Shown in pieces: positions 18,556-29,289 of a stretch of 64,000 bases of DNA. The notes beneath the pieces were generated by a model that did not search any database, was not told the DNA's origin, and saw only the letters and a list, made by a program, of their open reading frames with translations. The DNA lies in contig NZ_JACCDE010000029.1 in the NCBI RefSeq assembly GCF_013415125.1, forward strand, positions 1 to 64,000, given 5' to 3'. The position numbers and the translations under genes are program-made. How positions within the stretch are numbered: position 1 is the stretch's first letter; each line of letters opens with the position of its first letter. Source of the DNA: Vreelandella glaciei. GTDB lineage: Bacteria; Pseudomonadota; Gammaproteobacteria; Pseudomonadales; Halomonadaceae.

Positions 18556-20715
18556 GTGAACCAACCCACTTTCCGCAAGCGGTGGCTAACGGCCGCCATT
18601 GCTGTTGCTGTCTACAGCACGTCGTCAGCTGTGCTTGCTCAGAGTAATACAAACCTGTCGACAGACAGTGATGCTAGCGATCTGTCTACACTTACTGTTA
18701 CCGGGGAGCGCCTGCCCTACGGTATGACCGAAAACAGCAATTCCTACACTAGCGAAAGCGCTAACATAGGCTTAGTTTCACAGTCTGTGCAGGAAACGCC
18801 ACAATCCGTCAGCGTTGTGACCAGAGAACGCCTGGACGATCAAGGTACTACATCACTATCCGAAGCCATGCGTAACGTCACGGGTATCACAGTGAACGAT
18901 TACGGGGGTAACCAATACGTAATCAAGGCACGAGGCTATAATATTGATTACTTTCTTGTAGATGGTAGCCCGGTTAAAGATGTCGGTTCCGCATGGCAAA
19001 GCGCTGGAATGTTCGACACATCGCTGCTCGACCGTATAGAGGTACTGCGTGGGCCCGCTGGTATTCTTCAAGGCTCTGGTGAACCTAGCGGCACTATCAA
19101 CCTAGTCCGTAAACGTGCACTGGCTGAAAGCCAGGCCTCTGTTACCCTGTCTGCTGGCACCGATGATGCCTACCGGGGGGTGGTTGATGTTACCGGTGCG
19201 CTAGATAGCAAAGGGCGAGTACGGGGTCGCTTCGTTGGTATCTACGATGATAGAGGCTCTTTTATTGATCACGTTTACTCAGAAAATAAAGTCGGCTATG
19301 GTACCCTTGAATTTGACTTGTCTCCTGAGACGACTCTTTCAATGGGTGTTACTGTGCAGGATGAGGAATTTCGCCCTCACTCTGGGCTGCCTACCTACAA
19401 TGACGGCACCCTACCCAATGTAGACCGTTCCACCTACCTCGGATCCAACTGGGACAAGCAAACGGGAGATTCGCAGCGCTATTTCCTGGAGCTTGAACAT
19501 CGCCTCGCCAACGGTGGCGAATTAACGCTCAAGGCCAATCGGTTGGATCGCGATGCCAGCCAGATAAAAAGTAGTGAAGGGGTACTCACTGCTGACCAGA
19601 ATTCTGGTGATTTTGCTATACGGCAGATCGCTTTTGATATGGAGCAGCAAGACGATTATTTAGAGGCCCAGCTTAGGACGCCATTCAAACTTTTTGACGC
19701 TTCACATGAAGCCGTATTTGGTGCTAGTTATCAAGATAGATGGCAGACGAGCAACTGGGTCTACGGCGCCCCGCAGTACCTTCCTCAAAATCTATTTGAC
19801 CCCGTATATGATCGAGCTGAACCAGACTTCGACGTTTCTCCTGGCAGGTCAGCTTATAGCATCAAACAATACGCTGCCTACGGTCAAGCGCGCTTCAATA
19901 TTGTCGATGATTTCACTGTTGCATTGGGTGGTCGATTCAACCGGTGGGAAACGAATAATTTCTTTGGCGGCAATGCGTCCAGTGATGACGGTACCGAATT
20001 TCTCCCCTACGCAGGCTTAATCTATCGGCTCAACGAAGAGCTCAACCTTTACACCAGCTACACAGGTATATTTCAGCCGCAAACAGCTATGGCTAATAAT
20101 GGTGACCTCATTGACCCGAGAGAAGGTGAGCAGTACGAGGCAGGCATCAAGGGTTCCCATTTTGGGGGCGACTTGAACTGGCATGCTGCAGTATTCCGTA
20201 TTGAAGACACCAATCGTGCCTATACGGATCCTAATAACCCAGGTTTTTCAATCCCCATCGGCGAAGCAAAGAGTGAAGGCTTCGAGCTAGAAGTCAGCGG
20301 CCAGCTGTTGCCTCGCTGGGATATCAGCGCAGGTTATGCTTATACGCAGACTGAGTTCGTGAGAGATGCCAACTCAGAAGGACTCACCCTCTCGCCTGAC
20401 ACACCTGAGCATAATTTCAACCTATGGTCACGTTATCGCTTTAGTGATAATCCAAATCAGGGCTGGCGCCTTGGTGCCGGCCTAAATACAGTCAGCAGTA
20501 TTTATGCCGAAAGCGGTGATACTCGTATTGATCAAGGGGGCTATACCACTGTTTCAGCCCTGATTGGTTATCGAGTCAGTGAGAACTTAGATATCTCATT
20601 GAATGGCAACAACCTGACCGATAAGGAGTACTACTCTACAGTTCAAGGAATAACTAGACATAATTATTACGGTGCACCGCGTAATTTCATGGTGTCGATG
20701 AAGTATGACTTCTAA
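18556..20715 (+). CDS. TonB-dependent siderophore receptor (no STN domain)
   Basis: 719 aa outer-membrane receptor. Signal peptide to about residue 29 (SAVLAQ), TonB-box region with LTVTGERLPYG, plug (QSVSVVTRERLDDQG, DRIEVLRGPAGILQGSGEPSGTINLVRKR), 22-strand barrel ending in NYYGAPRNFMVSMKYDF. It is a close paralogue of the signalling receptor at 4554-6998 minus the STN domain: plug, much of the barrel and C-terminus agree nearly residue for residue, while some barrel segments (for example around 370-420) differ. It lies between the pvdA-like gene and a binding protein, so it is the best candidate for the uptake receptor of the siderophore made here. Confidence 0.93.
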   Translation: MNQPTFRKRWLTAAIAVAVYSTSSAVLAQSNTNLSTDSDASDLSTLTVTGERLPYGMTENSNSYTSESANIGLVSQSVQETPQSVSVVTRERLDDQGTTSLSEAMRNVTGITVNDYGGNQYVIKARGYNIDYFLVDGSPVKDVGSAWQSAGMFDTSLLDRIEVLRGPAGILQGSGEPSGTINLVRKRALAESQASVTLSAGTDDAYRGVVDVTGALDSKGRVRGRFVGIYDDRGSFIDHVYSENKVGYGTLEFDLSPETTLSMGVTVQDEEFRPHSGLPTYNDGTLPNVDRSTYLGSNWDKQTGDSQRYFLELEHRLANGGELTLKANRLDRDASQIKSSEGVLTADQNSGDFAIRQIAFDMEQQDDYLEAQLRTPFKLFDASHEAVFGASYQDRWQTSNWVYGAPQYLPQNLFDPVYDRAEPDFDVSPGRSAYSIKQYAAYGQARFNIVDDFTVALGGRFNRWETNNFFGGNASSDDGTEFLPYAGLIYRLNEELNLYTSYTGIFQPQTAMANNGDLIDPREGEQYEAGIKGSHFGGDLNWHAAVFRIEDTNRAYTDPNNPGFSIPIGEAKSEGFELEVSGQLLPRWDISAGYAYTQTEFVRDANSEGLTLSPDTPEHNFNLWSRYRFSDNPNQGWRLGAGLNTVSSIYAESGDTRIDQGGYTTVSALIGYRVSENLDISLNGNNLTDKEYYSTVQGITRHNYYGAPRNFMVSMKYDF

Positions 20716-20763
20716 AAAAACAGCATAACAATACCAAATATCTCGATTGATAGATTTTTCACT

Positions 20764-20790
20764 CAGCCCCTCTTTGGGGCTGTATTTCAT
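20764..20790 (+). terminator. Rho-independent terminator after the receptor gene
   Basis: CAGCCCC-TCTTT-GGGGCTG, a perfect 7-bp stem with 5-base loop at 20764-20782, followed by TATTTCAT. It lies 49 bp after the receptor stop and before the binding-protein gene. Confidence 0.75.
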
Positions 20791-20904
20791 GCCAGAGTAC
20801 TTCAATCAAAATTTACTATTACTACCATACATCACTTCTATTTAAACTAGATTTGAATTTTTGAAAAGCGCCATCTATCCAACACTGTCTAAAAAGGGTT
20901 CGCT

Positions 20905-21792
20905 ATGCATTTTTTTCAATCGCTACCTAAATTCTGTTGCACTCTTGTTTTCTTACTTGGATTTTACTTTATCACCAGTCCAGCGCAGGCATCTAATGCC
21001 CCCTCATCCATTGCAGTTTTCGACTGGACCATCGCTGAAGCGCTTCTTTCACTTGATCCTGCCCCTGTTCTTATGGGCAATGTTGCGGCTTTCCACACAT
21101 GGACCGGCAATGACTACGTTGATGCTGATATAACAAACATTGGCACCCGATCATTTCCTAACATGGAGTTACTAAGCAGCATTGATCCTCAGTATATACT
21201 CCTTGCGCCTCGCCAAACTCGTATGGCAGCTACATTAGCGAATATAGCACCTTCCTATATAACCCACTCATTTCCATTCGTGAATAATAGTAGCGATGAG
21301 TTGTGGGCAACCTTTGTTGCATTCATTCTTGAGGTCGGTGAACTTTCAGGCCGAAGAGCTTCGGCAGAGCAATTAATTACAAATACTAAACTTAATCTAG
21401 CATCTTTAAAAGATGAACTGGATCCACACCCTCCTTTATTAGTCATCCAATTAATAACTGAGCAATACGTGCGAGTATATGGTGATAACAGTATGTTTAA
21501 CGAAGTGCTCCATCATTTAGGTCTCAACAATGCATGGACAGGAAAGACCAATCAGTGGGGCTACTCTATGGTAAGCATAAGGGAACTCTTTAAAGCTAAA
21601 GAAGCAAGGCTGGTCATTATGGAAAGTGCATTCCCCATAGGTATAGAAAACAATATCGAAAATAGCGGCATGTGGCGCTACCTTCCTAGCGTTCAGCGTG
21701 GAGATTTTATCGTATTACCATCTTCGTTTTGGATAGGCGGAGTCCACCCCTCTGCTCGACGATTTGCCAATGCCTTGGTGAAAGCCCTATGA
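20905..21792 (+). CDS. Periplasmic ferric-siderophore binding protein (FhuD/TroA-like)
   Basis: 295 aa. Hydrophobic signal peptide (TLVFLLGFYFITSPAQAS), then the class III binding-protein opening IAVFDWTIAEALLSLDPAP. It shares with the other three binding proteins of the window the motifs YVRVYGDNSMFNEVLHHLGLNNAW and PSSFWIGGVHPSARRFANAL. Presumed job: carry the ferric siderophore from the 18556-20715 receptor to a FhuB-type permease. The gene is AT-rich compared with the NRPS genes next to it, like the copy at 3502-4404. A separate promoter is likely because a terminator stands between it and the receptor gene, but no Fur box is evident in the gap. Confidence 0.85.
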   Translation: MHFFQSLPKFCCTLVFLLGFYFITSPAQASNAPSSIAVFDWTIAEALLSLDPAPVLMGNVAAFHTWTGNDYVDADITNIGTRSFPNMELLSSIDPQYILLAPRQTRMAATLANIAPSYITHSFPFVNNSSDELWATFVAFILEVGELSGRRASAEQLITNTKLNLASLKDELDPHPPLLVIQLITEQYVRVYGDNSMFNEVLHHLGLNNAWTGKTNQWGYSMVSIRELFKAKEARLVIMESAFPIGIENNIENSGMWRYLPSVQRGDFIVLPSSFWIGGVHPSARRFANALVKAL

Positions 21793-21866
21793 TAGACACA
21801 ATTTTAATGAGCATACTTTTTTACTTTCATCCTAACCAGTTCACGCAAATGGAATACTATAGATGA

Positions 21867-21898
21867 AATAACTGTAGCGGCATGCCGCTACAGTTATT
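21867..21898. terminator. Bidirectional terminator between binding protein and NRPS gene
   Basis: A perfect palindrome: 15-base arm AATAACTGTAGCGGC, a 2-base centre AT, then the exact complement. A-rich flank on one side and T-rich on the other suit termination of both convergent units (ends at 21792 and 21928). Confidence 0.85.
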
Positions 21899-21927
21899 CT
21901 GTAGGCAAGAGGTCATAAAACCTTTAC

Positions 21928-24900
21928 TCAAGCTGGCGCCTGCTCACCGATATACCGATGAGCACTTGCTTCCAGTAGCTCCTCCACTTGAGATATCAGA
22001 TCCTCATCCCCAACAATTGAGAAGTGGTCATGGGGAGTCTCAATTGAGGTTCTCGGGATTCGATTTAACTGGTTCGCTAACGCCTGTCGCTCTTCCCAAC
22101 CTCTTTTCGATTCCCACCAGCAGTCCACGTCACAGTCCAATGCGGGCAAGGCATCAAGCTGTAGTGAAAGGTACTTCAAATGCCGCGCCACGCAGAATAT
22201 TCTAGCAAGCTCTTCGCTACCCAATGTTGCGTAACCCTCACGACCATATGCACCGAATGACGCCATTAGCTTCGACAGCTTAATGGCAACCTCATCCTCA
22301 CTCGGTTCCTCCTTGCTCTCCTCCTTACCATCCCGAGCTTCAAGCGAAACACTTGGCAGTATCATCGATGCAAAGTTTGCAAAATCTCGCTGCCAGCTAT
22401 CCTCGCTGTGCAGTTCACCGCCAGGTATATAGGGATCTATCAAAGCCAGTTGGCTCACATCTTGCCCCAGCCCTTCAAGTCGAGCCGCGATCAGTGCTGC
22501 CAATGCTCCACCAAGAGACCATCCCAATAGCCGATAAGGCCCCACGGGTTGTATGCGACGTATCGTCTCCACATAGTTATCAGCCATTGTTTCAAGTGAG
22601 GTATCTCGATGCTGTGGGTCGGTCAACATTCGGCAAGGTAGGCCGTAAACCGTACATACCCCCTGCAAACGTCGGGCTAACGGCTGATAGTCAAAAACCG
22701 TTCCCATTACGGCATGAATGCAGAACAGCGGCGCCTGACTGCGACACTCGCCATTGAGCATCACAGCCCCTTTTGGCAGAACCTTAGTGTGATTCCTCAC
22801 TCCCAGCAGATCAGCAATGGTCGGCTTCCGCATCAGATCGAATAGTTTGAAGTCGAGTTTAGGTTCCCGCAGCGCTTGCAAATGACTCATTACTTTTAGG
22901 CTTAGCAAAGAATCACCACCTAATTCGAAGAAATTATCAGTTTCGCCGACCCGCTCAACGCCCAGCACTTGCTGCCAAATCTCGGCGAGTTGGTGTGCCT
23001 CTGGTGTGGAAGGTTCCACGTACTCCCGGGCTTCCCCTAGAAGAGGCTCAGGCAATGCTTTGCGCTCCACCTTACCGTTAGCATTCAGCGGCAGTTCATC
23101 GATCGTGACTATGACTCTCGGCACCATATAGTCCGGCAACTGTTGACCCAGTCGCTCTCGTAATGCGCTCGTGTCGATTTCGATGCCAGCTTGGGGAACC
23201 ACATAAGCCACCAGTCTCGAAACGCCGGGGCCTTCTTGTGCCACCACCACTGCCTCGCGAATCTTCGGTTGCGATAGCAGTTCCGCTTCGATCTCACCTA
23301 GCTCTATGCGTAATCCTCGGATCTTAACTTGGTGATCAAGACGCCCCAAGTACTCGAGCTGGCCATCTTCCCGCCAGCGAACCAAGTCGCCGGTACGGTA
23401 GAGACGTTCTCCCGCTGTAAACGGATCGGCAACAAAACGATCTGCGGTTAAATCACTCCGGTTTAGATACCCACGAGCCAGACTTACCCCGCCCAGGTAA
23501 AGCTCACCCGCTACACCCTGCGGCACTAGGTTGAGCTCGCCATCTAAGACATAAGTGCGGGTGCCGCTAATGGGCCGCCCAATAGGTATCTGGCGTTGAG
23601 CGTCATCACGACACCACCAGTGCGTGACATGAATCGTGGTTTCGGTGGGGCCATACAGATCATGCAGATTGGCGCCATCAAGACACTCAGCCACATCTTG
23701 CTGTAGCGTCGCTGGAACGGCCTCGCCACCGCACATAATATGTTTGAGGCGCGTTTTGGCTCTAACATCGGGATAGGCCAGGAAGGCCTTGAGCATTGAG
23801 GGCACAAAGTTGAGCGTGGTAACGCCGTGCCGCTGGATCAGCTCGATAATACGCTCTGGATCTCGATGGTCACCTGGCTGGGCGATCACCAAACGTGCCC
23901 CAACGCTCAGCGGCCAAAAAATCTCCCATACAGAGACATCAAAGCCGAACGGCGCCTTGTGCAATACGGCATCGGTATCGTTTAGCTGGTAGGTCTCCTG
24001 CATCCAGACCATGCAGTTGGTCAAGGCATCATGGCGGATGGCGGCACCCTTGGGTCGCCCAGTGGAGCCCGAAGTGTAAATCACGTAGGCGAGGTGCTCG
24101 CCGTGCAGCTCCACCGCTGGATTGGAAGATGCATGATGCGCAACGTCCAGACGATCCAACTCAACAACGCTGAGTTTATTAGCTATTGGCAATGACTCGC
24201 GCAAGTGGTGCTGAGTCAGCAGCAGCTCGATGCCACTATCTTCGGCGATGAACCCCAGCCGCTCCGAGGGGTACTCAGGATCCAGCGGCACATAGGCGCC
24301 ACCCGCCTTGAGAATCGCCAACAGCCCCACCACCATTTCGATGGAGCGTTCCATGGCGATGCCCACTCGAGTTTCAGGACGAACACCCAAACCAATCAAA
24401 TAGTGCGCCAAACGGTTCGAACGAGTATTAAGCTCGTCATAGCTGAGCCGCTGCTCAGCGAAGATTAGTGCCGTGGCCTCAGGCGTCTTCATGGATTGGC
24501 GTTCAATCAGTTGGTGGATTGATTGACCACCGGGATGCAGGTGAGAGTTTTCTCCCCACTCACTCAACAGTTGCCGTTCGTTTTTTCCTAGCAGACTGAT
24601 CTCGCTTAATAATTGCTCTGGCGCCGAGTGAAGGCTTTCAACAATGCCGACTACCGCCGCGTGCATGTAGTCACATAGCCGCTGAGCACCGACCAAACGG
24701 CTCACCTGCCCCACCAATTGAAAACCTTCTCCCAAATCATCTACCGCCATACCGATGGGATAGTTAGTACGCTCCTGGCCGCCCAATACCTCCATGCCTT
24801 CCCAGGTATGAACGGGGCTTTCATCTTGTTGAGGTGCGCTGTAACGATAGTTCAGTAAACTGGTAAAGAGTGGCGTCCCACCAGGCAATCCACTACAGCG

Positions 24901-27900
24901 CTGTGCTAGGCCGAGGCTGGCATGCTCGTGGTGCAGTAGTTCAGATAAAGCATTATGAGTATCGCGCAGGCACTGATCGACCCACTGTGAACCTGTTTTG
25001 ATGCGCACCGGTAATGTATTGATAAACATCCCCAGCGCTCGTTCGGCCCCTTCAATGCCCTGCATACGCCCAAACAACACAGTGCCGAACACGACGTCGT
25101 CCCGCCCAGTAGTTTTACTCAGCACCAAGGCCCAGGCTAGGTGGAACAGGCTGGCCGTGCTGACACCATGCCGCTGCGCCTGTCGCCGCACCTGCCGGGC
25201 TAATTCCGATTCAAGAGGAACGCGCACTTCTTCGATATCGCTGCCATCGCCGCGCACTTCCAGCAGCCCAAAGGGCGCCGTGGGTTCCTTTACCTCACTC
25301 AGTTGCTCTCGGAAGAAATTCTCATGCGCTTCTGTACCTACACCCAGCCGGGCCTCCGCTACAAAGTTGCGGAATGGTAGCGGCTTGGGCAACGTGTCCT
25401 CACGCCCTTGCTGGATCAGGGCGATCTCTTCAACCAGTAGCTCAAGGGTGGTGTGATCCATCACTAGGTGGTGACTGGGTAACTGTAGCAACCACCGCTG
25501 TTGCTCGGCATCGTATGCAGCCACCGCCCGTAACATAGGTGCCTGGCGAACATCGAGGCGACGATATTCAGGATCCACCTGAGTGTATAACCATTCGGCT
25601 ACACGGCCGGTTGACTCATCCGGCACCACTGACCATTCGATTTCCAGCACAGCATGTCTGGAAACCACCTGCACCGGCTCTCGGAGCCCTTCCCAGAGTA
25701 CGGCGGTACGCAGAATATCGTGTCGGGCAATAAGCTGGTTAAAACCGGCTATAAATGCTTCCAGCCGTTCTCGACTATCGAAACCTAGCAAGCGAGGAGC
25801 CACGTAGGCATCACCCTTTTGCTGTAACCGGTGGTGAAAAAGGATCCCTTCCTGCAGCGGTACCAGAGGGTAGATATCCTGGATGTTAGCAGCACCACTC
25901 GGCACTGCTGCTTCAATCGTACTGATCTCCTCGGCGTTGAGTTCAATCAAGGTCAACATCTCAGGCTCAATAGCCTGGCACTCACGGGGGATCCGATTAG
26001 GCGGGATGACGATTTCCTGCCGCAATGGCTTTTGTGCAATGGCCTGGACAAAGGCCGCCAATGCTGGGAACTGAAACAGGGTTCGCACCTGCGTCGTCAG
26101 TCCCAGATGCCGCATTTGCTCCAGCACTTTTAGAGCCAACAGCGAATGGCCCCCCAATTCAAAGAAGTTGTCGTGACGGCCGACACGCTCAACGCCAAGG
26201 ACTTCAGACCAGATTGCCGCTAATGCTTCTTCCACCTCGCCCTGAGGTGGCTCGTACTGCAAGCCACTGGCTAAATCCGGCTCGGGCAAGGCCTTGCGAT
26301 CTACTTTGCCGTTGGCATTCAGCGGCAGCGCATCGAGGGTGACCACAGCTCCCGGCACCATATAATCCGGTAGCTTTTGACCCAGCGCTTCACGTAGTAC
26401 AGCGGTATTGAGTTCACTGCCGTCTTGGGGAACCACATAAGCCACCAGCCTCGATCCGCCGGGGCCTTCCTGGGCGACCACCACCGCTTCGCGAACCGCC
26501 GGCTGAGCTAATAGCTCGGCTTCGATCTCGCCTAGTTCGATACGCAAGCCACGTATCTTCACCTGGTGATCAAGGCGGCCCAGGTACTCGAGCTGGCCGT
26601 CCTCCCGCCAACGCACCAGATCGCCGGTGCGGTAGAGGCGTTCGCCCTGCGCAAAAGGGTCAGCGACAAAACGTTCTGAGGTCAGGTCAGGGCGGTGCAG
26701 ATAGCCCCGCGCCAAGCCCGCGCCACCGAGATAGAGTTCACCCGCAACCCCGGACGGCGCCAAGTTAAGATTCCCATCCAGTACGTAGGTACGGATACCT
26801 GCGATCGGCTGACCTATGGCTACGTGGTTGCGTCCATCGTCTTGGCAAGACCAGTGAGTAACATCAATGGCCGCTTCGGTTGGGCCATAGAGGTTGTAGA
26901 GTGCCACTTGAGGTAAACGGGAAAATACCTGGTTCTGCAACTCTGCCGGTAGCGCTTCGCCGCTACACACCATGCGTGTCAGACTGGTACAGGTCTCGAC
27001 CTCGCCATGGGCCAGGAAGGCCTGCAACATTGAAGGTACGAAATGTAGCGTGGTGATCCCATGAGTACGAATCAATTCGACCAGTTGAACTGGTTCGCGG
27101 TGAGCGTCTGGTGGCGCCATCACTAGCCGGGCGCCCTGCATCAGCGGCCAGAAGAACTCCCACACGGAAACATCAAAACTGAATGGCGTCTTCTGTAGCA
27201 CCGCATCGTCAGCCGTTAGGCCATAGGCATTCTGCATCCACTGTAGGCGGTTGGTCAGTGCATGGTGACGGTTGGCGGCGCCCTTAGGGCGCCCGGTAGA
27301 ACCCGAGGTGTAAATGACATAGGCGAGATGTTCACCGTGCAGTGCCACCTCTGGGTTGGTTGACGTATGATGCGTCACATCCAACTGATCCAGCTCGATA
27401 ACGCTGAGACTCTCAGACACCGGCAACGTATTGCGAAGATGCTGCTGGGTGAGCAGCAACTCGATGCCGCTGTCTTCGACCATATAGGTCAATCGATCGC
27501 TCGGATAATCCGGATCCAACGGTACGTAAGCACCACCCGCTTTGAGGATACCCAACAACCCCACCACCATCTCGATGGAGCGCTCAACAGCAATACCTAT
27601 CCGAGTTTCGGGTTTTACACCTAGTCCGATCAGATAGTGAGCCAAGCGATTGGCGCGGGTGTTAAGCTCGGCGTAGCTAAGTAACTGCTCTTCAAATACT
27701 AGTGCCGTGGCCTCAGGGATTGCAGAAGCCTGCCGCTCGATCAGGTGGTGAACAGGCGATGCGTCGGGATACCGTTGAGAGCTTTCCCCCCACTCCTGTA
27801 ATTGACGCTGTTCGCCTTTATCTAGCAACTCAATATCGCCCAGCGCACACTCCGGCGTCTCTACCAGCGCCAGTAGCATAGCCGTATAGTGCTGCGCTAG

Positions 27901-29289
27901 ACGCTCAATGGTAATTGAATCGAACAACTCTTTTGCATAAACGAAACTTGCCTTCAGGAAATTATCCGCGCGCTCTACCACATTCAGCGTCAGCTCGAAC
28001 TGCGACTCTCCCTTATCTAGTGGCCAACTGCTTGGTTCCAGTCCTGGTAGTGTCGGCAACTCGCCATAATCCTGCCACTGGTGATTGAACATCACCTGGA
28101 ATAGCGGCGTCTGGCTCAGACTGCGATCCGGCTGCAGCGCCTCCACTAACTGTTCAAAAGGAAGATCCTGATGCTCTTGCGCGCCCAGCGCCGCACGTTT
28201 TCCCTGCTCCAGCGCCTTGGCCAAGCTCAGGCGACCATCCAACGGGTTACGGAGTACCTGCGTATTAACGAAGAAGCCCACCACGCCTTGGGTTTCCGTG
28301 CGGTGGCGGTTGGCGATCGGAACCCCGACCCGGATATCTTCTTGCCCCGTATAGCGATATAGCAGTGACTGGAAACCTGTCAGTAGCGTCATAAACAGGG
28401 TGGCGCCCTTCGCCTGGGCCTGCTGACGCAATCTACTCACTACCGAGGCAGGGAGCACTATTGCGTGGCGCGCAGCGTGATAGTGTCCATCGTCGCGACG
28501 TTGCCGGTCGGTCGGCAGTTGCAATACAGGATGTTCATCCCCCAGCTCCGCCTGCCAATAGGCCAGTTGACGCTCCTTTTCACCCGCCTCCATCCACTGA
28601 CGCTGCCATAGGGCATAATCGGCATATTGAATCGGCAAAGCGGGTGGCTGCCAGGCCCCTCCTGTCACACGAGCGGAGTAGTCCGCAACAAACTCATCGA
28701 TGATCAACTGCATCGACCGGCCATCGGAGATGATGTGGTGCATTACCACCACCAAAATGTGCTTCTCTTCTGCTAAACGTAGTAGCCCCACCCGCAACAG
28801 CGGCCCCTGTTCCAGATCGAAAGGGTCATTGCAAAGCCGATCAATCTGATCTTCTAATACCGCTTTGCGCTCATCCTTCGGCATATGGTTTAGCTCAACT
28901 TCGCACCATGCAAAGTTGCTCTCGGCCTGAACCACTTGCATCATCTCACCTTCGCCGTCGTCACGGAACAACGTGCGCAATGCCTCATGACGAGAAATCA
29001 AGGCGGTGAAGCTACCCCACAGTGCTTCAGTATCCATCGCCCCCTCAAGGGACAGAGCACCACTAATATGGTAAGCGCTGCTCTGGGGATCCAAGCGCCA
29101 CAGGAACCACTGGCGAAGTTGGGCATAAGAGGGTGAGCAAGTGGTCTGTTGTGATACAGGGCGCCTAAGTATAGGAAACTGGCCAATGCCCAATCCTTGA
29201 GTACGAATCTTGTCGTAAACCACACGACGCTGCTCGCTAGGCAATCCGGCAAAGCGCTCCGCAATACGACGGGTATCGATATTACTCAT
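21928..29289 (-). CDS. NRPS 3: C-A(Ser)-T-(E/C)-A-T-TE, terminal synthetase
   Basis: 2453 aa, last enzyme of the assembly line. C: HHIISDG near residue 185. A5: [11 protein letters not shown] near 662; pocket residues read D-V-W-H-V-S-L-I-D-K, the serine code. [10 protein letters not shown] near 1048. Second C near 1140-1560 begins [22 protein letters not shown], carrying the extra HH....GD motif of dual epimerisation/condensation domains, and has HHLVMDH at 1279 instead of HHxxxDG. A6 near 1600-2060: pocket D-V-W-N-M-G-L-I-H-K, same as A4, no firm assignment; acetyl-hydroxyornithine is inferred. [10 protein letters not shown] near 2126. TE: GWSLGG near 2256, HDHF near 2420. Start ATG overlaps the NRPS 2 stop (ATGA). 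The TE releases a linear or cyclic product. A 380-bp block (23675-24054) is identical to one in NRPS 2. Confidence 0.95.
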   Translation of the reverse strand: MSNIDTRRIAERFAGLPSEQRRVVYDKIRTQGLGIGQFPILRRPVSQQTTCSPSYAQLRQWFLWRLDPQSSAYHISGALSLEGAMDTEALWGSFTALISRHEALRTLFRDDGEGEMMQVVQAESNFAWCEVELNHMPKDERKAVLEDQIDRLCNDPFDLEQGPLLRVGLLRLAEEKHILVVVMHHIISDGRSMQLIIDEFVADYSARVTGGAWQPPALPIQYADYALWQRQWMEAGEKERQLAYWQAELGDEHPVLQLPTDRQRRDDGHYHAARHAIVLPASVVSRLRQQAQAKGATLFMTLLTGFQSLLYRYTGQEDIRVGVPIANRHRTETQGVVGFFVNTQVLRNPLDGRLSLAKALEQGKRAALGAQEHQDLPFEQLVEALQPDRSLSQTPLFQVMFNHQWQDYGELPTLPGLEPSSWPLDKGESQFELTLNVVERADNFLKASFVYAKELFDSITIERLAQHYTAMLLALVETPECALGDIELLDKGEQRQLQEWGESSQRYPDASPVHHLIERQASAIPEATALVFEEQLLSYAELNTRANRLAHYLIGLGVKPETRIGIAVERSIEMVVGLLGILKAGGAYVPLDPDYPSDRLTYMVEDSGIELLLTQQHLRNTLPVSESLSVIELDQLDVTHHTSTNPEVALHGEHLAYVIYTSGSTGRPKGAANRHHALTNRLQWMQNAYGLTADDAVLQKTPFSFDVSVWEFFWPLMQGARLVMAPPDAHREPVQLVELIRTHGITTLHFVPSMLQAFLAHGEVETCTSLTRMVCSGEALPAELQNQVFSRLPQVALYNLYGPTEAAIDVTHWSCQDDGRNHVAIGQPIAGIRTYVLDGNLNLAPSGVAGELYLGGAGLARGYLHRPDLTSERFVADPFAQGERLYRTGDLVRWREDGQLEYLGRLDHQVKIRGLRIELGEIEAELLAQPAVREAVVVAQEGPGGSRLVAYVVPQDGSELNTAVLREALGQKLPDYMVPGAVVTLDALPLNANGKVDRKALPEPDLASGLQYEPPQGEVEEALAAIWSEVLGVERVGRHDNFFELGGHSLLALKVLEQMRHLGLTTQVRTLFQFPALAAFVQAIAQKPLRQEIVIPPNRIPRECQAIEPEMLTLIELNAEEISTIEAAVPSGAANIQDIYPLVPLQEGILFHHRLQQKGDAYVAPRLLGFDSRERLEAFIAGFNQLIARHDILRTAVLWEGLREPVQVVSRHAVLEIEWSVVPDESTGRVAEWLYTQVDPEYRRLDVRQAPMLRAVAAYDAEQQRWLLQLPSHHLVMDHTTLELLVEEIALIQQGREDTLPKPLPFRNFVAEARLGVGTEAHENFFREQLSEVKEPTAPFGLLEVRGDGSDIEEVRVPLESELARQVRRQAQRHGVSTASLFHLAWALVLSKTTGRDDVVFGTVLFGRMQGIEGAERALGMFINTLPVRIKTGSQWVDQCLRDTHNALSELLHHEHASLGLAQRCSGLPGGTPLFTSLLNYRYSAPQQDESPVHTWEGMEVLGGQERTNYPIGMAVDDLGEGFQLVGQVSRLVGAQRLCDYMHAAVVGIVESLHSAPEQLLSEISLLGKNERQLLSEWGENSHLHPGGQSIHQLIERQSMKTPEATALIFAEQRLSYDELNTRSNRLAHYLIGLGVRPETRVGIAMERSIEMVVGLLAILKAGGAYVPLDPEYPSERLGFIAEDSGIELLLTQHHLRESLPIANKLSVVELDRLDVAHHASSNPAVELHGEHLAYVIYTSGSTGRPKGAAIRHDALTNCMVWMQETYQLNDTDAVLHKAPFGFDVSVWEIFWPLSVGARLVIAQPGDHRDPERIIELIQRHGVTTLNFVPSMLKAFLAYPDVRAKTRLKHIMCGGEAVPATLQQDVAECLDGANLHDLYGPTETTIHVTHWWCRDDAQRQIPIGRPISGTRTYVLDGELNLVPQGVAGELYLGGVSLARGYLNRSDLTADRFVADPFTAGERLYRTGDLVRWREDGQLEYLGRLDHQVKIRGLRIELGEIEAELLSQPKIREAVVVAQEGPGVSRLVAYVVPQAGIEIDTSALRERLGQQLPDYMVPRVIVTIDELPLNANGKVERKALPEPLLGEAREYVEPSTPEAHQLAEIWQQVLGVERVGETDNFFELGGDSLLSLKVMSHLQALREPKLDFKLFDLMRKPTIADLLGVRNHTKVLPKGAVMLNGECRSQAPLFCIHAVMGTVFDYQPLARRLQGVCTVYGLPCRMLTDPQHRDTSLETMADNYVETIRRIQPVGPYRLLGWSLGGALAALIAARLEGLGQDVSQLALIDPYIPGGELHSEDSWQRDFANFASMILPSVSLEARDGKEESKEEPSEDEVAIKLSKLMASFGAYGREGYATLGSEELARIFCVARHLKYLSLQLDALPALDCDVDCWWESKRGWEERQALANQLNRIPRTSIETPHDHFSIVGDEDLISQVEELLEASAHRYIGEQAPA

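Noticed and set aside
24998..25456. 152-codon plus-strand frame inside NRPS 3 (similar frames at 31528-31956 and elsewhere)
   Set aside because: It is antisense to a clear condensation domain, lacks recognisable domains, and recurs in the paralogous module simply because the sense strand is conserved.
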